Origin: Paramacrobiotus metropolitanus
Taxonomy: Eukaryota; Tardigrada; Eutardigrada; Parachela; Macrobiotidae
DNA: 19,053 bases
Assembly: GCF_019649055.1 (NCBI RefSeq)
Contig: NW_026570684.1
Span: forward strand, 1 to 19,053
Reading direction: 5' to 3'
Positions 8,380 to 17,886 of the stretch are shown here, in pieces; position 1 is the stretch's first letter, and every line of letters begins with the position of its first letter. The notes below the pieces were generated by a model. The model did no database searches, was not told the origin of the DNA, and saw nothing but the letters and a program-made list of their open reading frames with translations. Both the position numbers and the translations under genes were made by a program.

Positions 8380-8695
8380 GATTTGAGAGCTCTCGGAAGA
8401 CAGAAAGTAATTTTCCTTCTTAACAAAACAGCTGCTGTGGCAGCTGTTTATCACGAGGGCGAGTTGCACGCTGGCGATTGGTCCATTTCCACAGCGCAGA
8501 GTCTACTACCATAGGAAGCTGACCGGCCGGCAAATCCGTTCACGCACTGCTTTCACTTTCAGCCAAAGAGTCACAGTCGCTAAGTTGCTTTATTATTCAC
8601 GGCACCTCCTTGCACAAAAGCAGTGGGCAGCTGGGAGTTTTTGTTAGTATAAACGTAGTGCGGTTAATACAAGTCGATTACAGGCTTGTCGAAAC
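8380..8695 (+). promoter_or_regulatory. Leader block, copy C (upstream of F-box copy 2)
   Basis: Words shared in order with 1138-1500 are CAGGATTT, TCTCGGAAGACAGA, AGGGCGAGTTGCACGCTGG, CACAGTCG, TTTATTATTCAC, and TGTCGAAACC. The BTB-type leader therefore precedes an F-box gene here. It could have arrived by unequal crossover that removed the BTB gene between leader and F-box gene. A regulatory function is inferred from conservation only. Confidence 0.5.
8426..8449. repeat. Perfect 10-bp inverted repeat with two CAGCTG boxes
   Basis: AAACAGCTGC (8426-8435) and its exact reverse complement GCAGCTGTTT (8440-8449) flank a 4-nt loop. Each arm holds the E-box-like CAGCTG. The homologous position in leader copy A (about 1180) is not palindromic. 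It may be chance, a bHLH-type site pair or an RNA hairpin in the leader. Confidence 0.6.
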
Positions 8696-8742
8696 CTTAC
8701 CAAACCCGGGTTCGTACTGACATTATGACCTCCTGATCTATC

Positions 8743-10841
8743 ATGCCGATTCAAGTGTACCAGAGCAACAGTGTGACTGTTTTGGGCGATGACGAGATGC
8801 TTCGTTACGGGAGAGTGGTGGATGTCGCTGACGACGGGCTCTTCATCGACTTTGTATGCCCCACCCGAAGACGAGAACTCACTCCTTTTGGTAGAGTCTT
8901 CCTCCCCACTACCACACATCCTCTGCACATGCGTTACTGCGAGCAGCCTCGTACTTTCCCAAGCGCGCCGATCCCCGTGGAAGTGCTGATACGCGAAACT
9001 CCCTCTGATTCATGGATGTGGGTCCCGGGTAAAATGGAGAGTCTGGTGGACTATGATGTACCCATTATGTATGGTGTGGCGCTTGTCCACTGGTGGAATA
9101 AAAGGGAGTGCCAGGACATTGTTCCCGTGGAACGCATTCGCTGCAGGATTCCGGGCCCAGGGGGATGGTGGGGTGCTGTTAGTCGGGCTGTTCCTGCGCA
9201 GCTTACATCCCACCACTTTGACGCGCTGCTGGGGAATGTGAAGAGCGCTATCCTTAGCCAGCCTGAGGCCGTGACCAAGGGAATGTTTTCGAAGTGGAGC
9301 GTGGCATTGCCAGAAGACTGCGGTAGTTCTATTAACGGATACTTCCTGCAGCGCTTGAACACAGAGCTGAGGATACGAGATCAGCCGTTCTGCTGTGTGG
9401 GCGTTGCGGATGGGCGATTGTGGTGCATTCAACGTCGATCATCAGCGAAGAACACAGCGGCAGTATCGGAGACTGAGTTCTGTTATGACGATGTAGAGGA
9501 TTATAAGGTAGGCAGTGACACTGACAATTGCACCGCTTTCTGTGCAAACCGGTTTGTCTTTGCAGGGGAGTTTTGACCGGGTACGACATTCTTGGGAATT
9601 CTGTGCTCGTACGAGTACATATCCAGGTAAATGTCTGCTGAATGCATCAACGCAAAACGATGGTCCAGTGCACGAAGTCGATGCGATGCCGGTGGAAATG
9701 TGGCTGGAAGCGTTTTCCCATCTGAACACATGGGACCAGAACAGACTCCGCACGGTGTGCTTTGCATGGAACTCTATGTTGAATTCGCCGTTCTTGACTG
9801 CTGACCTGGTACTGAGTACGACTGGGTCACTGGGTATAGCGGTACGCTACAAACCTCGAGCACACTTCTTCCTTGCATGATGTCGACGGTCTTCAATTGC
9901 CTTTGCGCAATCACCAAACGCATTATTCTGACCGGACACTATCTGCTGTATGTGCCAGAATTCAAGCGCATCTTGGATGTGATCAGCTACGTTGGAGAGT
10001 ACAACACCGGCATCCATTTTTCAGCGATCTATCTGGTGGATTTACGGTGCATTTTTTCACTGGGCAAAATTTCTGGTGCCGGTGACTGCATTTCGCATCA
10101 TCCTGACGCATACATACAAGCGAACGTGGATCGGTTCCGTGGCTGGAAAGGAAATCGCTTCGACGCCTTCATCGAAACATGCGGCTCTCTTCCGTGCGAT
10201 AAGATGCGGCTGGTCCGATGTCCGCTGCAACTCTGCATCCTCGACTACCAGCGCCTAGCCCAAGAGGTGGATCTGGTCCCGAGCATCTCGGCGCCTGTGC
10301 TGACGTGCTGGCTGAATATGGGGATGATTTCGAATGTGCAATGTGGAATGCGTTGGATGGGAGTCTGCCAGTGCCGGACGAGCACAATTTGACAAAACTG
10401 TACAACTTTCTGGAGACCGCCCCGGATTACGACCACTTCCAGACCGATATCAGTACACTTTGCCGGGTAAATCCAAAGTAATGCATTCTTTATTTTCTTC
10501 GTTTTAAAACAATCTTTTCTGTAGTTCTGTAGTCCCTCATACTTGCTCCCTTCACTGACTACACAGCCTCCAGTTATGTTTTGTTGCGAGTAGTAGTCAG
10601 TACGGATGGTTTAGCAGCGAAAACGCTGGGTCCGCAGTATACAGAGACTACAGACTTCCATGAACGTGACAGTCGACAATTATTGTCTTGTTTGCAGGTC
10701 TTATGTGCGACGCAGACAGCTGACCCGCGACCATCCTCCAACTTCCGCGGAAAAAAGTGGTGCACTGATGGCTTGAAATGTGCACAACTGGAAAATTTGT
10801 CACGAATTTCGCTGCACTTTCTTATTCAGCTGGTTCGCTGA
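8743..10841 (+). pseudogene. Agenet/Tudor-F-box gene, copy 2 (two frame breaks)
   Basis: Exons are 8743-9507 (255 codons), 9566-10466 and 10698-10841, with phase 0 introns of 58 and 231 nt (AAG|GTAGG..TTTGCAG; CGG|GTAAAT..TTTGCAG). Domains match copy 1: tandem Agenet/Tudor (VTVLGDDEMLRYGRVVDV; VEVLIRE, WMWVPGKME, CQDIVPVERIR), F-box (MPVEMWLEAFSHLNTW, RLRTVCFAWNSML) and the conserved C-terminal exon. Two breaks are seen. An 8-nt tandem duplication (ACTGGGTC/ACTGGGTA, 9821-9836) shifts the frame and leads to TGA at 9878-9880. A one-base loss in a run of four G at 10320-10323 shifts it again. Correcting both lengths restores an in-phase exon 2 (901 minus 7 is divisible by 3). As read, a 359-residue protein would still hold both the Agenet pair and the F-box, so a truncated functional product is possible. 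The upstream leader is BTB-type. Confidence 0.8.
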
Positions 10842-12231
10842 AGTTTGCTACCGGATGTCGGTATTTATTATCCAGCCCGGTTTTCTTCCTTTGATATGCA
10901 CCGGGATTAGCAAAATCATTTTGGGATTTGACAAAAAATTTTGTACCGTGTTAGGCTTTTGTGCCAAGCTTTCTCGTTTGTTTAAAACCTTTTAGGTTGT
11001 GACCGGCACAATATGAGGGATGAATGCACTTTGAGAAGTTTTACTAGATAACCAGGTTGTTCTGACTGTTAATGCGATTGGCAAAAAAATGTGGACAAAC
11101 TTGCTGGCTGTGTTTTTCTTTGGTGGCTCTGTAACTGTACCGTATACACAGTGGCGTACGACCTGCGAAGTGCATTATCGGACTATCCTGACCGCTCGGT
11201 AATCACATTCTAAATGTGCAAGATCTTGAAAACTAAGTTTGTTTCTTTTTCTGAATGTGAACTGATAAATGATCTGTTATGAGGTAGACACAACGCAACG
11301 CGTCATTACGCAATCATAAATACGCTTAGGTTATAGTCTTATAGATAATAGCTTTATTTGTTGCCTTCTTTCCTACACAGATTACGCCACGACGGCCACG
11401 TTCACTTGCAGCTTCAGCTCACCATCAGCCTCTCATAATTCAAAAATAAATGTAACAGAACATTTTCTTGTACATTGTAAGTAAGCAGCTTACAATTTAC
11501 AACAAACGCTAAGTAACAACTTGGCACAAGGAAAATAAAGACCAAAATGTCGTGTAGCAAAAATAACCGTGGCTGAAAAGAGTGCGGACCGAAGTGAGCA
11601 AGGCGAAGTGTATGTTGCCGAAGTGATAACAAGTGCCCGAAACGTAGCGCGGCCGAAGTGGTCAGGTAAAAACTGCTTCAGACCGGAAGCGCTCAACCGC
11701 CCAAGTCGGCGACTGCCAGCTAACTAGCTGCACTCGATCCAACTGCTTTTAGAATTTTCCTATAGGTCAAGGTAGAGCTCGATGCATACGCCTGTACGAC
11801 TCTCATTTTTAACGTAAGTTCAATTGCGATACCGCATGTCAATCAAAAATTTGTTTTTAAATTGTGAAAAAAGTTTTCAAAAACTCTTTAAGCTCATACA
11901 AAAGAGGAATGTTTTCTCTATTTAAAATCCAAAGCAAACGGAATTCCATCAAGAATGGAAGAATCGACAGCTATCCGGAGATTCAAAGCTAAAATTTCGT
12001 GCTTCACGGAAGGTTTCCGAAACGAATAGGGCTATGACGTATGCAAAAGAGGCGGGGATTCGTATTCGGAACCGCATTCGTAGTCTTCAGATTGCTTTCT
12101 ATTAGTCACTTCATTTCCTTGGTAGGACGCAGTTGACTGATTGCAATTTTGCAGATAGTGTTAACTTGCTGGTGGTAATAACAGTCAATCGAGTACAACC
12201 TTGTCGGAACCGCAACGTGTCTTTTACCATA
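10842..12231. other. Spacer between F-box copy 2 and BTB-Kelch copy 2
   Basis: About 1.4 kb without a gene I can support. It contains a small cluster of CGAAGTG words (11590-11660), scattered AATAAA words (for example near 11443) far from the upstream stop, and, at its right end, TTGTCGGAACCGCAACGTGTCTT-like sequence (split here: TTGTCGGAACC, then AACGTGTCTTT) related to the last bases before the start of BTB-Kelch copy 1. An in-frame ATG at 12133 lies upstream of the homology-supported start but shows no conservation. Confidence 0.5.
11589..11660 (+). repeat. Cluster of CGAAGTG words
   Basis: CCGAAGTG occurs at 11589-11596, 11618-11625 and 11653-11660, and GCGAAGTG at 11603-11610, at spacings of about 14, 15 and 35 nt. 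It is short and imperfect; no unit structure beyond the word is evident. Confidence 0.5.
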
Positions 12232-14494
12232 ATGGGTCCTAAACCAAAGAAGCAAAAGGCGTCGGATCAAGCAGATCAAACGTCCGTAAGAATCCAGCTG
12301 CGCATCGGCAGTTCCGAGGTGTCCGTGGACAAAGCTGCCCTGGCGGCCGAATCAGCATACGTTGCCACCATGTTCGCTGGGAATTTCAAGGAGAGCGATT
12401 CGACTGCCATCGAACTCCAGCAACCGGCCAACGTCTGCCTGGAAACGATCCTTAAATTGGTAGAGAGCGTGGGCAAGAAAGAACTGATTTGGCCATTGAA
12501 CGAAAAGACGCCGTTAAAATGTGGATGGCCGCCAAATACCTGCAAATGGAGAAAGCGGAGAAAACGGCTGCCGGAATCTTGGATAAGCAGATGGAGCGAC
12601 CGAAACGCGCCTACCGCTTGGGGCGATGGGCACGTCGAATGGGCCTGCCGGACCTCGAGACATTGACCTTTGGAGTGATTTTCAAGAAGTTTCTGCGTGG
12701 TGCCAAGTTTCTCCAGTTCCCCAAACCCTGCCAGACGGAGTTCCTCAAGTGCTCCGTGGACGAGGTCGCTGCTCTGTTGTCACATGAAGGCTTCGTTCCG
12801 GAGGCCGAAGCGATGGTGTATCAGGTGAGTACTCTTACAGAGACATGTTCGACTCGTAGCTAGATTGATTTACAAGGCAGCAGCAAAAGAGAAACGGCGT
12901 GTTGTACATAGACGTATTACGTTCAGGCTACAAGTAATAATCCCATGTAGCTAAAGGAAAACGAGAAACTTGAGCTAGAGAACCTGTGGGCAGTGGTACG
13001 GCTTTCGGGTGTCAGATAACGCGTGCACTTTTCAGATGATAATGTGGTGGTGCATGCATGACGCCACGGAACGAATGCAGCATTTGCATCGTCTTCTGAG
13101 CAGCTGCGTAGCGTGGGACGATCTGGATCTTAATCTGCTGATCGCCACCGCGAATGGATAACTATTGAAGGCACTGAAGCAGATTACGGACGAGCCCCAG
13201 ATGGGTGGTGGAGCGTTGCTGAAGGTTGCTGCAGCCTGCAGCGAAGAAAGAGGCCATTTTCTACCAGCTGCGTGACTTTCATCCGCATCAGCTCCTCCGT
13301 TTCGACTTCGCCCGCAACGAACTGACCAAGCTGGACACGCCGGTGCAGGCCAAACTGGCTGAATGTTGGTCGATGGTTAAGGATGAGGGTTTCGCGGTGG
13401 CTGTCGGCCGTGAGCTGATCCTCGCCGTCACGAATGATGCGGGGTACGACGATGTGATTGCGATGGACTGCATCAGTGGCACCACCCGGACACTTATGGC
13501 TGACTCGCAATTCAACGAAGAAAGCATGAATGTTGTGGCGATTGGCACGGAGATGTTTGGTGCGACATGTGGTGGTTGTAATTACCTTGACAACTGACAC
13601 TGCTTCGATGTTGCGACGGGGCAAGTGCGCCGGGCGTCCAAGATGTCGCGAAACACCAGTGACTCAGGTGGTGGCTACAACGGTACAACCGCAACTACGG
13701 CCGGTATGTAAACTTTCAGCGGTATAACCTTAATAGTATCTAAAACTGCTTGTAACGTAATCTAAAAATTGTAGAGCTTCCATGGGAGGAGTTCCTCTTG
13801 GTCATGACACGATAATCTATTTGTCGGTGGGCAGCGCTAATACAAAGTACGATCAGAGTCCGCAATGCAAGGTGGAGATGTACGACGTTCGCAGCAACAC
13901 CTGGACGGAGCATGCCAGCTGGGCGGATGAAGAACGATTTCATCATCGCAGCGGGACGATCGTCTTCGACGGATATCTGTACTTGACGGGCGGATGCGTG
14001 GATGCCGAAGGGTTTTCATTCTACTGGCAGAAGAGTAGCCAGCGACGGCAGCCTGATACCGTGTCTCACTGCGTGAATGCTATCCCGAACCGGAATCCAT
14101 CGGGGATCTGAATGTCGCGCGCTATCAGCATTGCGCCTTCATCAAGGACGGGCAGATTTGGGTGTACGGCGGGACAACCCATGTGGGCGGGAAGAAGAAG
14201 CGTACCCGGGCGCTGACTTCCTTCGAAAGATACGATGTAGAAGAGGATGAGTGGACGCTGGTTGATGTACCGATGACGAAGGAACTGCAAGCGGAAGTGG
14301 CTGGCGGTGATTATGCGCAAAAGACCTTCTGTTTGTCGCTGCAGCATCGCCTTCCGCCGGAGTGCTTGGTTAGCGACATTGAAGGGTATTATGAAGAAGA
14401 TCAACGTAACGATGATTCTGGAACCGATGAGGATAACTCGGATACTGATGAAGAGGTTTCGGAAAAGGATGATGACAGTGAGAATGCCGAATAG
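12232..14494 (+). pseudogene. BTB-BACK-Kelch gene, copy 2 (multiple lesions)
   Basis: Exons are 12232-12824, 13036-13703 and 13775-14494, with introns as in copy 1 (CAG|GTGAGT..TTCAG; G|GTATGT..TGTAG). The start is taken at MGPKPKK, matching the second Met of copy 1. BTB (DKAALAAESAYVATMF), BACK and Kelch (YLYLTGG, IWVYGG) are all recognisable, and it ends in an acidic tail. Lesions: +11 nt at 12466-12494; CAA to TAA at 13159-13161; +10 nt with a CTGCAGC duplication at 13229-13242; TGG to TGA at 13595-13597; +8 nt from TACAACGG/TACAACCG at 13676-13691; minus 1 nt at about 14040-14060. Subtracting these indels gives exon lengths that agree with copy 1 modulo 3. All splice sites keep GT and AG. 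As read, only a truncated BTB domain of about 144 residues would be made. Alternative: some lesions could be assembly errors, but two stops and four indels make a pseudogene far more likely. Confidence 0.88.
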
Positions 14495-15417
14495 AACCCG
14501 GCGGACATGACTGGTACGCTCAATTAGGAAATTATGAATGTTTTTTGCGTTTGGCATGCTGTGGTCAGTTGTCAGTGTGCTATTTTTCAACCATTTGTGC
14601 ACTTTGTTTAGCATACCTTGCTGTTTCTTTTGCGTATTGATTATTTATGCGAAGGTCTGAGAGAGATAAACTGCATATTTGATCAAGAAGGCTCGCTTGC
14701 GATAGGCTATTACTTTAAGATATTTATCTGCATCGGCGCCGGGCATTTCGCTTAAACCAATTAACCAACAGCATCTTTATTTTTCTTTCAAGTTAATTTA
14801 TTTCAGCTTGCGTGCGTGGTAATAAAAAGAAGAGAAGAATAACGAAGCTAGATGACCACCGATTGAAATTCAGTACAAGTACTTTTACCTTTGTTTTTGT
14901 ATGATTTTTGTGTGCTCGTATAAATATGACTTATGAGCATGACATAAAGTACAGTTTACGGCCGATATAACCAAAACAATGTCATGAAGTATGCCGCCGC
15001 AATAAACGTGCTGAAGCTTGTAACAGATCGTAGCCTTTATGTCTACGGCCGACTGTCAGGTTGTAACGCATGAAAGAAGGCCGCTCTGCCGGTTGTCTGT
15101 GTTAGTCAGTTTTGCCGGTTTTTGTAATGAGACTATCACTGTGGCGTGCCAGAACCAGTGAAATCGGGGCTGAAAGCAGAGCTCACTTGCCACACGCAGG
15201 CTTATTTCTCTGGCATCGTTACTGCAAGGTGGGTCGAATTAGTGGTGTACTGGAACTTATTCCATAATTGTAATTTATGGTGTCCGTGTAAGTACGCACT
15301 AATTCCTACAAGCACTACATTTCAGAAAAGCTTATATAAACCGTCAGAACCGATAGCCAGCCCATTCGTATTGGCCCAAAGAGTTTTCTTCGGTCAAATC
15401 CGACAATCTCAGCAGCA
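14495..15417. other. Spacer between BTB-Kelch copy 2 and F-box copy 3
   Basis: The first 200 nt are related to the 3' flank of BTB-Kelch copy 1 (CAGTTGTCAGTG, TTTTTCAACCA, TATTGATTATTT, TGATCAAGAAGG). The middle part shows nothing I can name. The last 100 nt hold a TATA box listed separately. A 92-codon open frame at 15146-15424 runs into the F-box gene start in another frame and has no recognisable content. Confidence 0.5.
15333..15339 (+). promoter_or_regulatory. TATA box of F-box copy 3
   Basis: TATATAA lies 79 nt before the ATG at 15418, in CTTATATAAACCG. A start site about 30 nt downstream would give a leader of roughly 50 nt. No such box is seen at the same place in copies 1 and 2, so promoter structure differs between copies. 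Confidence 0.45.
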
Positions 15418-17886
15418 ATGGTGAGTGGAATCTACCAAGCCAACAGCGTGGATATCCTGGGCGATGACGGCCTACTTCGCCATGGACGAGTCGTCGACGT
15501 GGCCGACAACGGGCTCTTCGTTGACTTCCTCTGTCCTAATCGACGCCGTGAACTCATGCCATTCGGCAGTATCTACCTACCTTGGGAACCTGCGGATCGT
15601 TTTGATGCAAAATTACCGAAGCACGTAGAGGTTCTGATACGGGAATCTCCCTCCGGTCCGTGGATGTGGGTTCCGGCAGAATATACCGCGCTGCCGCGTC
15701 TCGATGTGCATCAATGTCGTCGATACGATATGGCCCTCATCCATGGGTGGAATACCGCGGAATTCCAAGATTTTGTAAGCGTGGAGCGCATTCGTTGCGG
15801 TACTGGTGGGCTGCTGTAGGGCGGGAAGTTCCGCAGCAGTTTTGGCCTTCCGCTTCCGCACCAGCCCGTAATGTTCAAGATCGAGTACAAGCATATAGAG
15901 TGCCCGTTGCCGTGACCCGCTCGACGTTTGAGGAACGCAGTATAGTCTTGCGGTTTCGTAGTTTTACGGCTGGAGAACTGCTGGGCCAGTTGAAAAGTAG
16001 CCTCATGAGCGGGAGTTGGCGTTTAAGTTACGCTTTTGTGGAGATCGCGGATCGGCAGGTGCGGTGTATTTAGCGGCTGTCTTCCGGCGACGATATCGAA
16101 AGGACCGAACGGAACTTGACTGATTGGCGTGTAAGTTCGAAATACTTTAATGTTTTGGCTACAATAGCTGCCAGACCGGGGATGACCAGACTTCTATATT
16201 ATTAGTGTACGCTTGGACTTTGAGGAAACTATCGCGTTTTTCCGAAAAATGAACTTCACCGGGTTCATTTCCGTTTATTACCTCATATGCTAACGCATTA
16301 ATTACGTTACTTTAAAACAAAAAACACACAAGAGACAACCACTTATAAAAGTTTAGACGACTGTCGATCATCGATAGGTCCTTTTAACGAATCTTCGGGC
16401 AAACGTTTTGTCGGTCAGCAAGGTCCGAAAAAAGGCAATTACAACGACTGCATCATGCTGTCTACCCTGATTCCTGCGTTTTCTATTCTAGTTTTTCCCC
16501 CATTACACGAGTCGGTTTTAGATCGGCATGCCCACGTGCCACCAACAGCGTTCACATTTCTGATAGAACTATTAAATTTAACTGATCAGTATTGTTATTG
16601 TCCTTGCAGTTGACTGTTTACCAGCTTCTGTCTGCAGTATTGGGAGTTACGACGGACACGTCGTTCTTTAAACCGCCGAGTTCACTCTGTCTGCCGGATG
16701 ATGCCAGTGTGCTGCCAGTGGAATTGTGGCTGGAGGTGATCTCCCATCTGGACACTCTGACGCAGAACCTGCTCCGTGGTATGCTCGACATGGAACCAAT
16801 TGGTCGATTCACCAGCGCTAATGGCCACGGTCATGATCGGGAGCGACCACAACTCAAAATGGGAGAACCACGAGCAGCTTATGCGCGGCGCAATATTGAC
16901 CATCGTCAAGTGTGTACGCCCCTCCACGAAACACCTCGTCCCGGTGGACCGACAACGCTTGTTGAAGACGGAAGATTTCTTTCCTTTGGCCGATGTCATT
17001 AACTACATGGGAAAGGCCGATGCCGGAATTGGATTGTCGGCGGTTTATTTGGTGGGCTTTAAATTCGGTCTGACTCTTAACTGCGACCGAGCAAACGTTG
17101 GCAGCACCGGGTGCTCTTTACACAGGCCAGCTGCGTCGACAAAGGAGGCTTCATCGGACACTTGTCGGCTGTATGATTTCATCGTAGCATGTTGCGGTCT
17201 TCCATGTAGCACCGTGTGGTTGAGCTCATGCAGTCTCCATCTTGATTCGGGCGTTAAGGCTGCAGAGGACAGGCCATTCTTTAAATCGGGGATTACGGTT
17301 GATATCGGCGTGGCTCGACTGATGACGGGAGATGATTTGGAATGTTCGCTGTGGATTGCGATAGAGGCGGGTTTATCCGAGCTGGAAGAACCTTAGCTGG
17401 CACGGCTGTCCAACTGGTTGTCAGTTTCAGCGGACTACTGGAGCGGCACAGTATACGCTGTTTGTCGGGTAAGTCGCGAGATTGTATGAACAAATTTTTG
17501 AACGTTGAACCGATTGGCCGGTTGAAGGCCCGGTTCCCAGTTTTATTCCTCTTAATTTTATCATTCCGGACATACCGTAACGAATAGGCACTTCATTCGT
17601 TAGTTGCTAACTTGTTATGTAATGTGGACGAAGAGCGGTGCTGTCGGTAAATCAAGTTTTGTCAGCCCTTTCCCATCTTGCAGAAGTTGATATTATGTGC
17701 GGGAAACCAGCTGTGTTCGCTCTGTTGCAGGTGCTGTGTGCGACTCATACTGCAGATCCGCGTCCATCGTTGTATTACAGCGGCAAAACGTGGTGCATGG
17801 ATGGACTGAAAGATGCACGGGTAGAAAAGCTATCCCGTATTGCGCTGCATTTTCTCAAGAATTTCATGGAGTCCTTGGCTGCTTAG
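15418..17886 (+). pseudogene. Agenet/Tudor-F-box gene, copy 3 (four lesions)
   Basis: Exons are 15418-16130, 16610-17468 and 17731-17886, with phase 0 introns of 479 and 262 nt (CGT|GTAAGT..CTTGCAG; CGG|GTAAGT..GTTGCAG). The tandem Agenet/Tudor region is clear (VDILGDDGLLRHGRVVDV; VEVLIRESPS, WMWVPAE, FQDFVSVERIR), as is the F-box (LPVELWLEVISHLDTL, VCSTWNQL). Lesions: a 16-nt deletion at about 15799-15803 removing the glycine-proline loop, followed by TAG at 15817-15819; TAG at 16071-16073 where copies 1 and 2 have GAA or CAA; a 2-nt deletion at about 16776 inside the F-box; TAG at 17394-17396. Exon lengths agree with the other copies modulo 3 once these are allowed for. The terminal exon (VLCATHTADPRPS, GKTWCMDG) is intact. 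As read, the 133-residue product would be the tandem Agenet pair alone. This copy is the most diverged of the three. Confidence 0.85.

Larger units (their letters stand above)
7833..8742. other. Spacer upstream of F-box copy 2
   Basis: The part from 8210 on resembles the 5' region of BTB-Kelch copy 1, not the spacer before F-box copy 1. It holds ACGTACGT at 8216-8223, GCGCGAT and CTCAGT words at about 8243-8258, leader block copy C at about 8380-8695, and a perfect hairpin at 8426-8449. The stretch 7833-8210 shows nothing I can name. Confidence 0.5.
197..17886 (+). repeat. Tandem array of alternating BTB-Kelch and Agenet-F-box genes
   Basis: Order along the + strand: F-box terminal exon (197-352), BTB-Kelch (1518-3828), F-box (4576-6927), BTB-Kelch remnant (7171-7832), F-box (8743-10841), BTB-Kelch (12232-14494), F-box (15418-17886). 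Shared intron positions and phases within each family, plus related 3' flanks of the two BTB-Kelch copies, show that a unit of one BTB-Kelch gene plus one F-box gene was duplicated as a whole. Spacer lengths vary from about 160 nt to 1.4 kb. Confidence 0.85.

Noticed and set aside
8700-8715. GGGTTCGTACT as part of a tRNA T-arm
   Set aside because: No pairing acceptor stem, D-arm or anticodon arm around it. No tRNA or rRNA was recognised on either strand.
11400-11700. Minus-strand frames with repeated aromatic and Ser/Thr words
   Set aside because: The pattern is produced by the CGAAGTG repeats read in reverse; no protein family or splice context supports it.
12133-12231. Upstream in-frame ATG extending BTB-Kelch copy 2 by 33 residues
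   Set aside because: Similarity to copy 1 begins only at MGPKPKK; the bases before it match the noncoding leader of copy 1.
12466-12494. Extra 11 nt in BTB-Kelch copy 2 as a tiny intron
   Set aside because: The whole variable segment is 29 nt, has no sensible GT..AG pair, and is shorter than any intron here; a frameshifting insertion is simpler.
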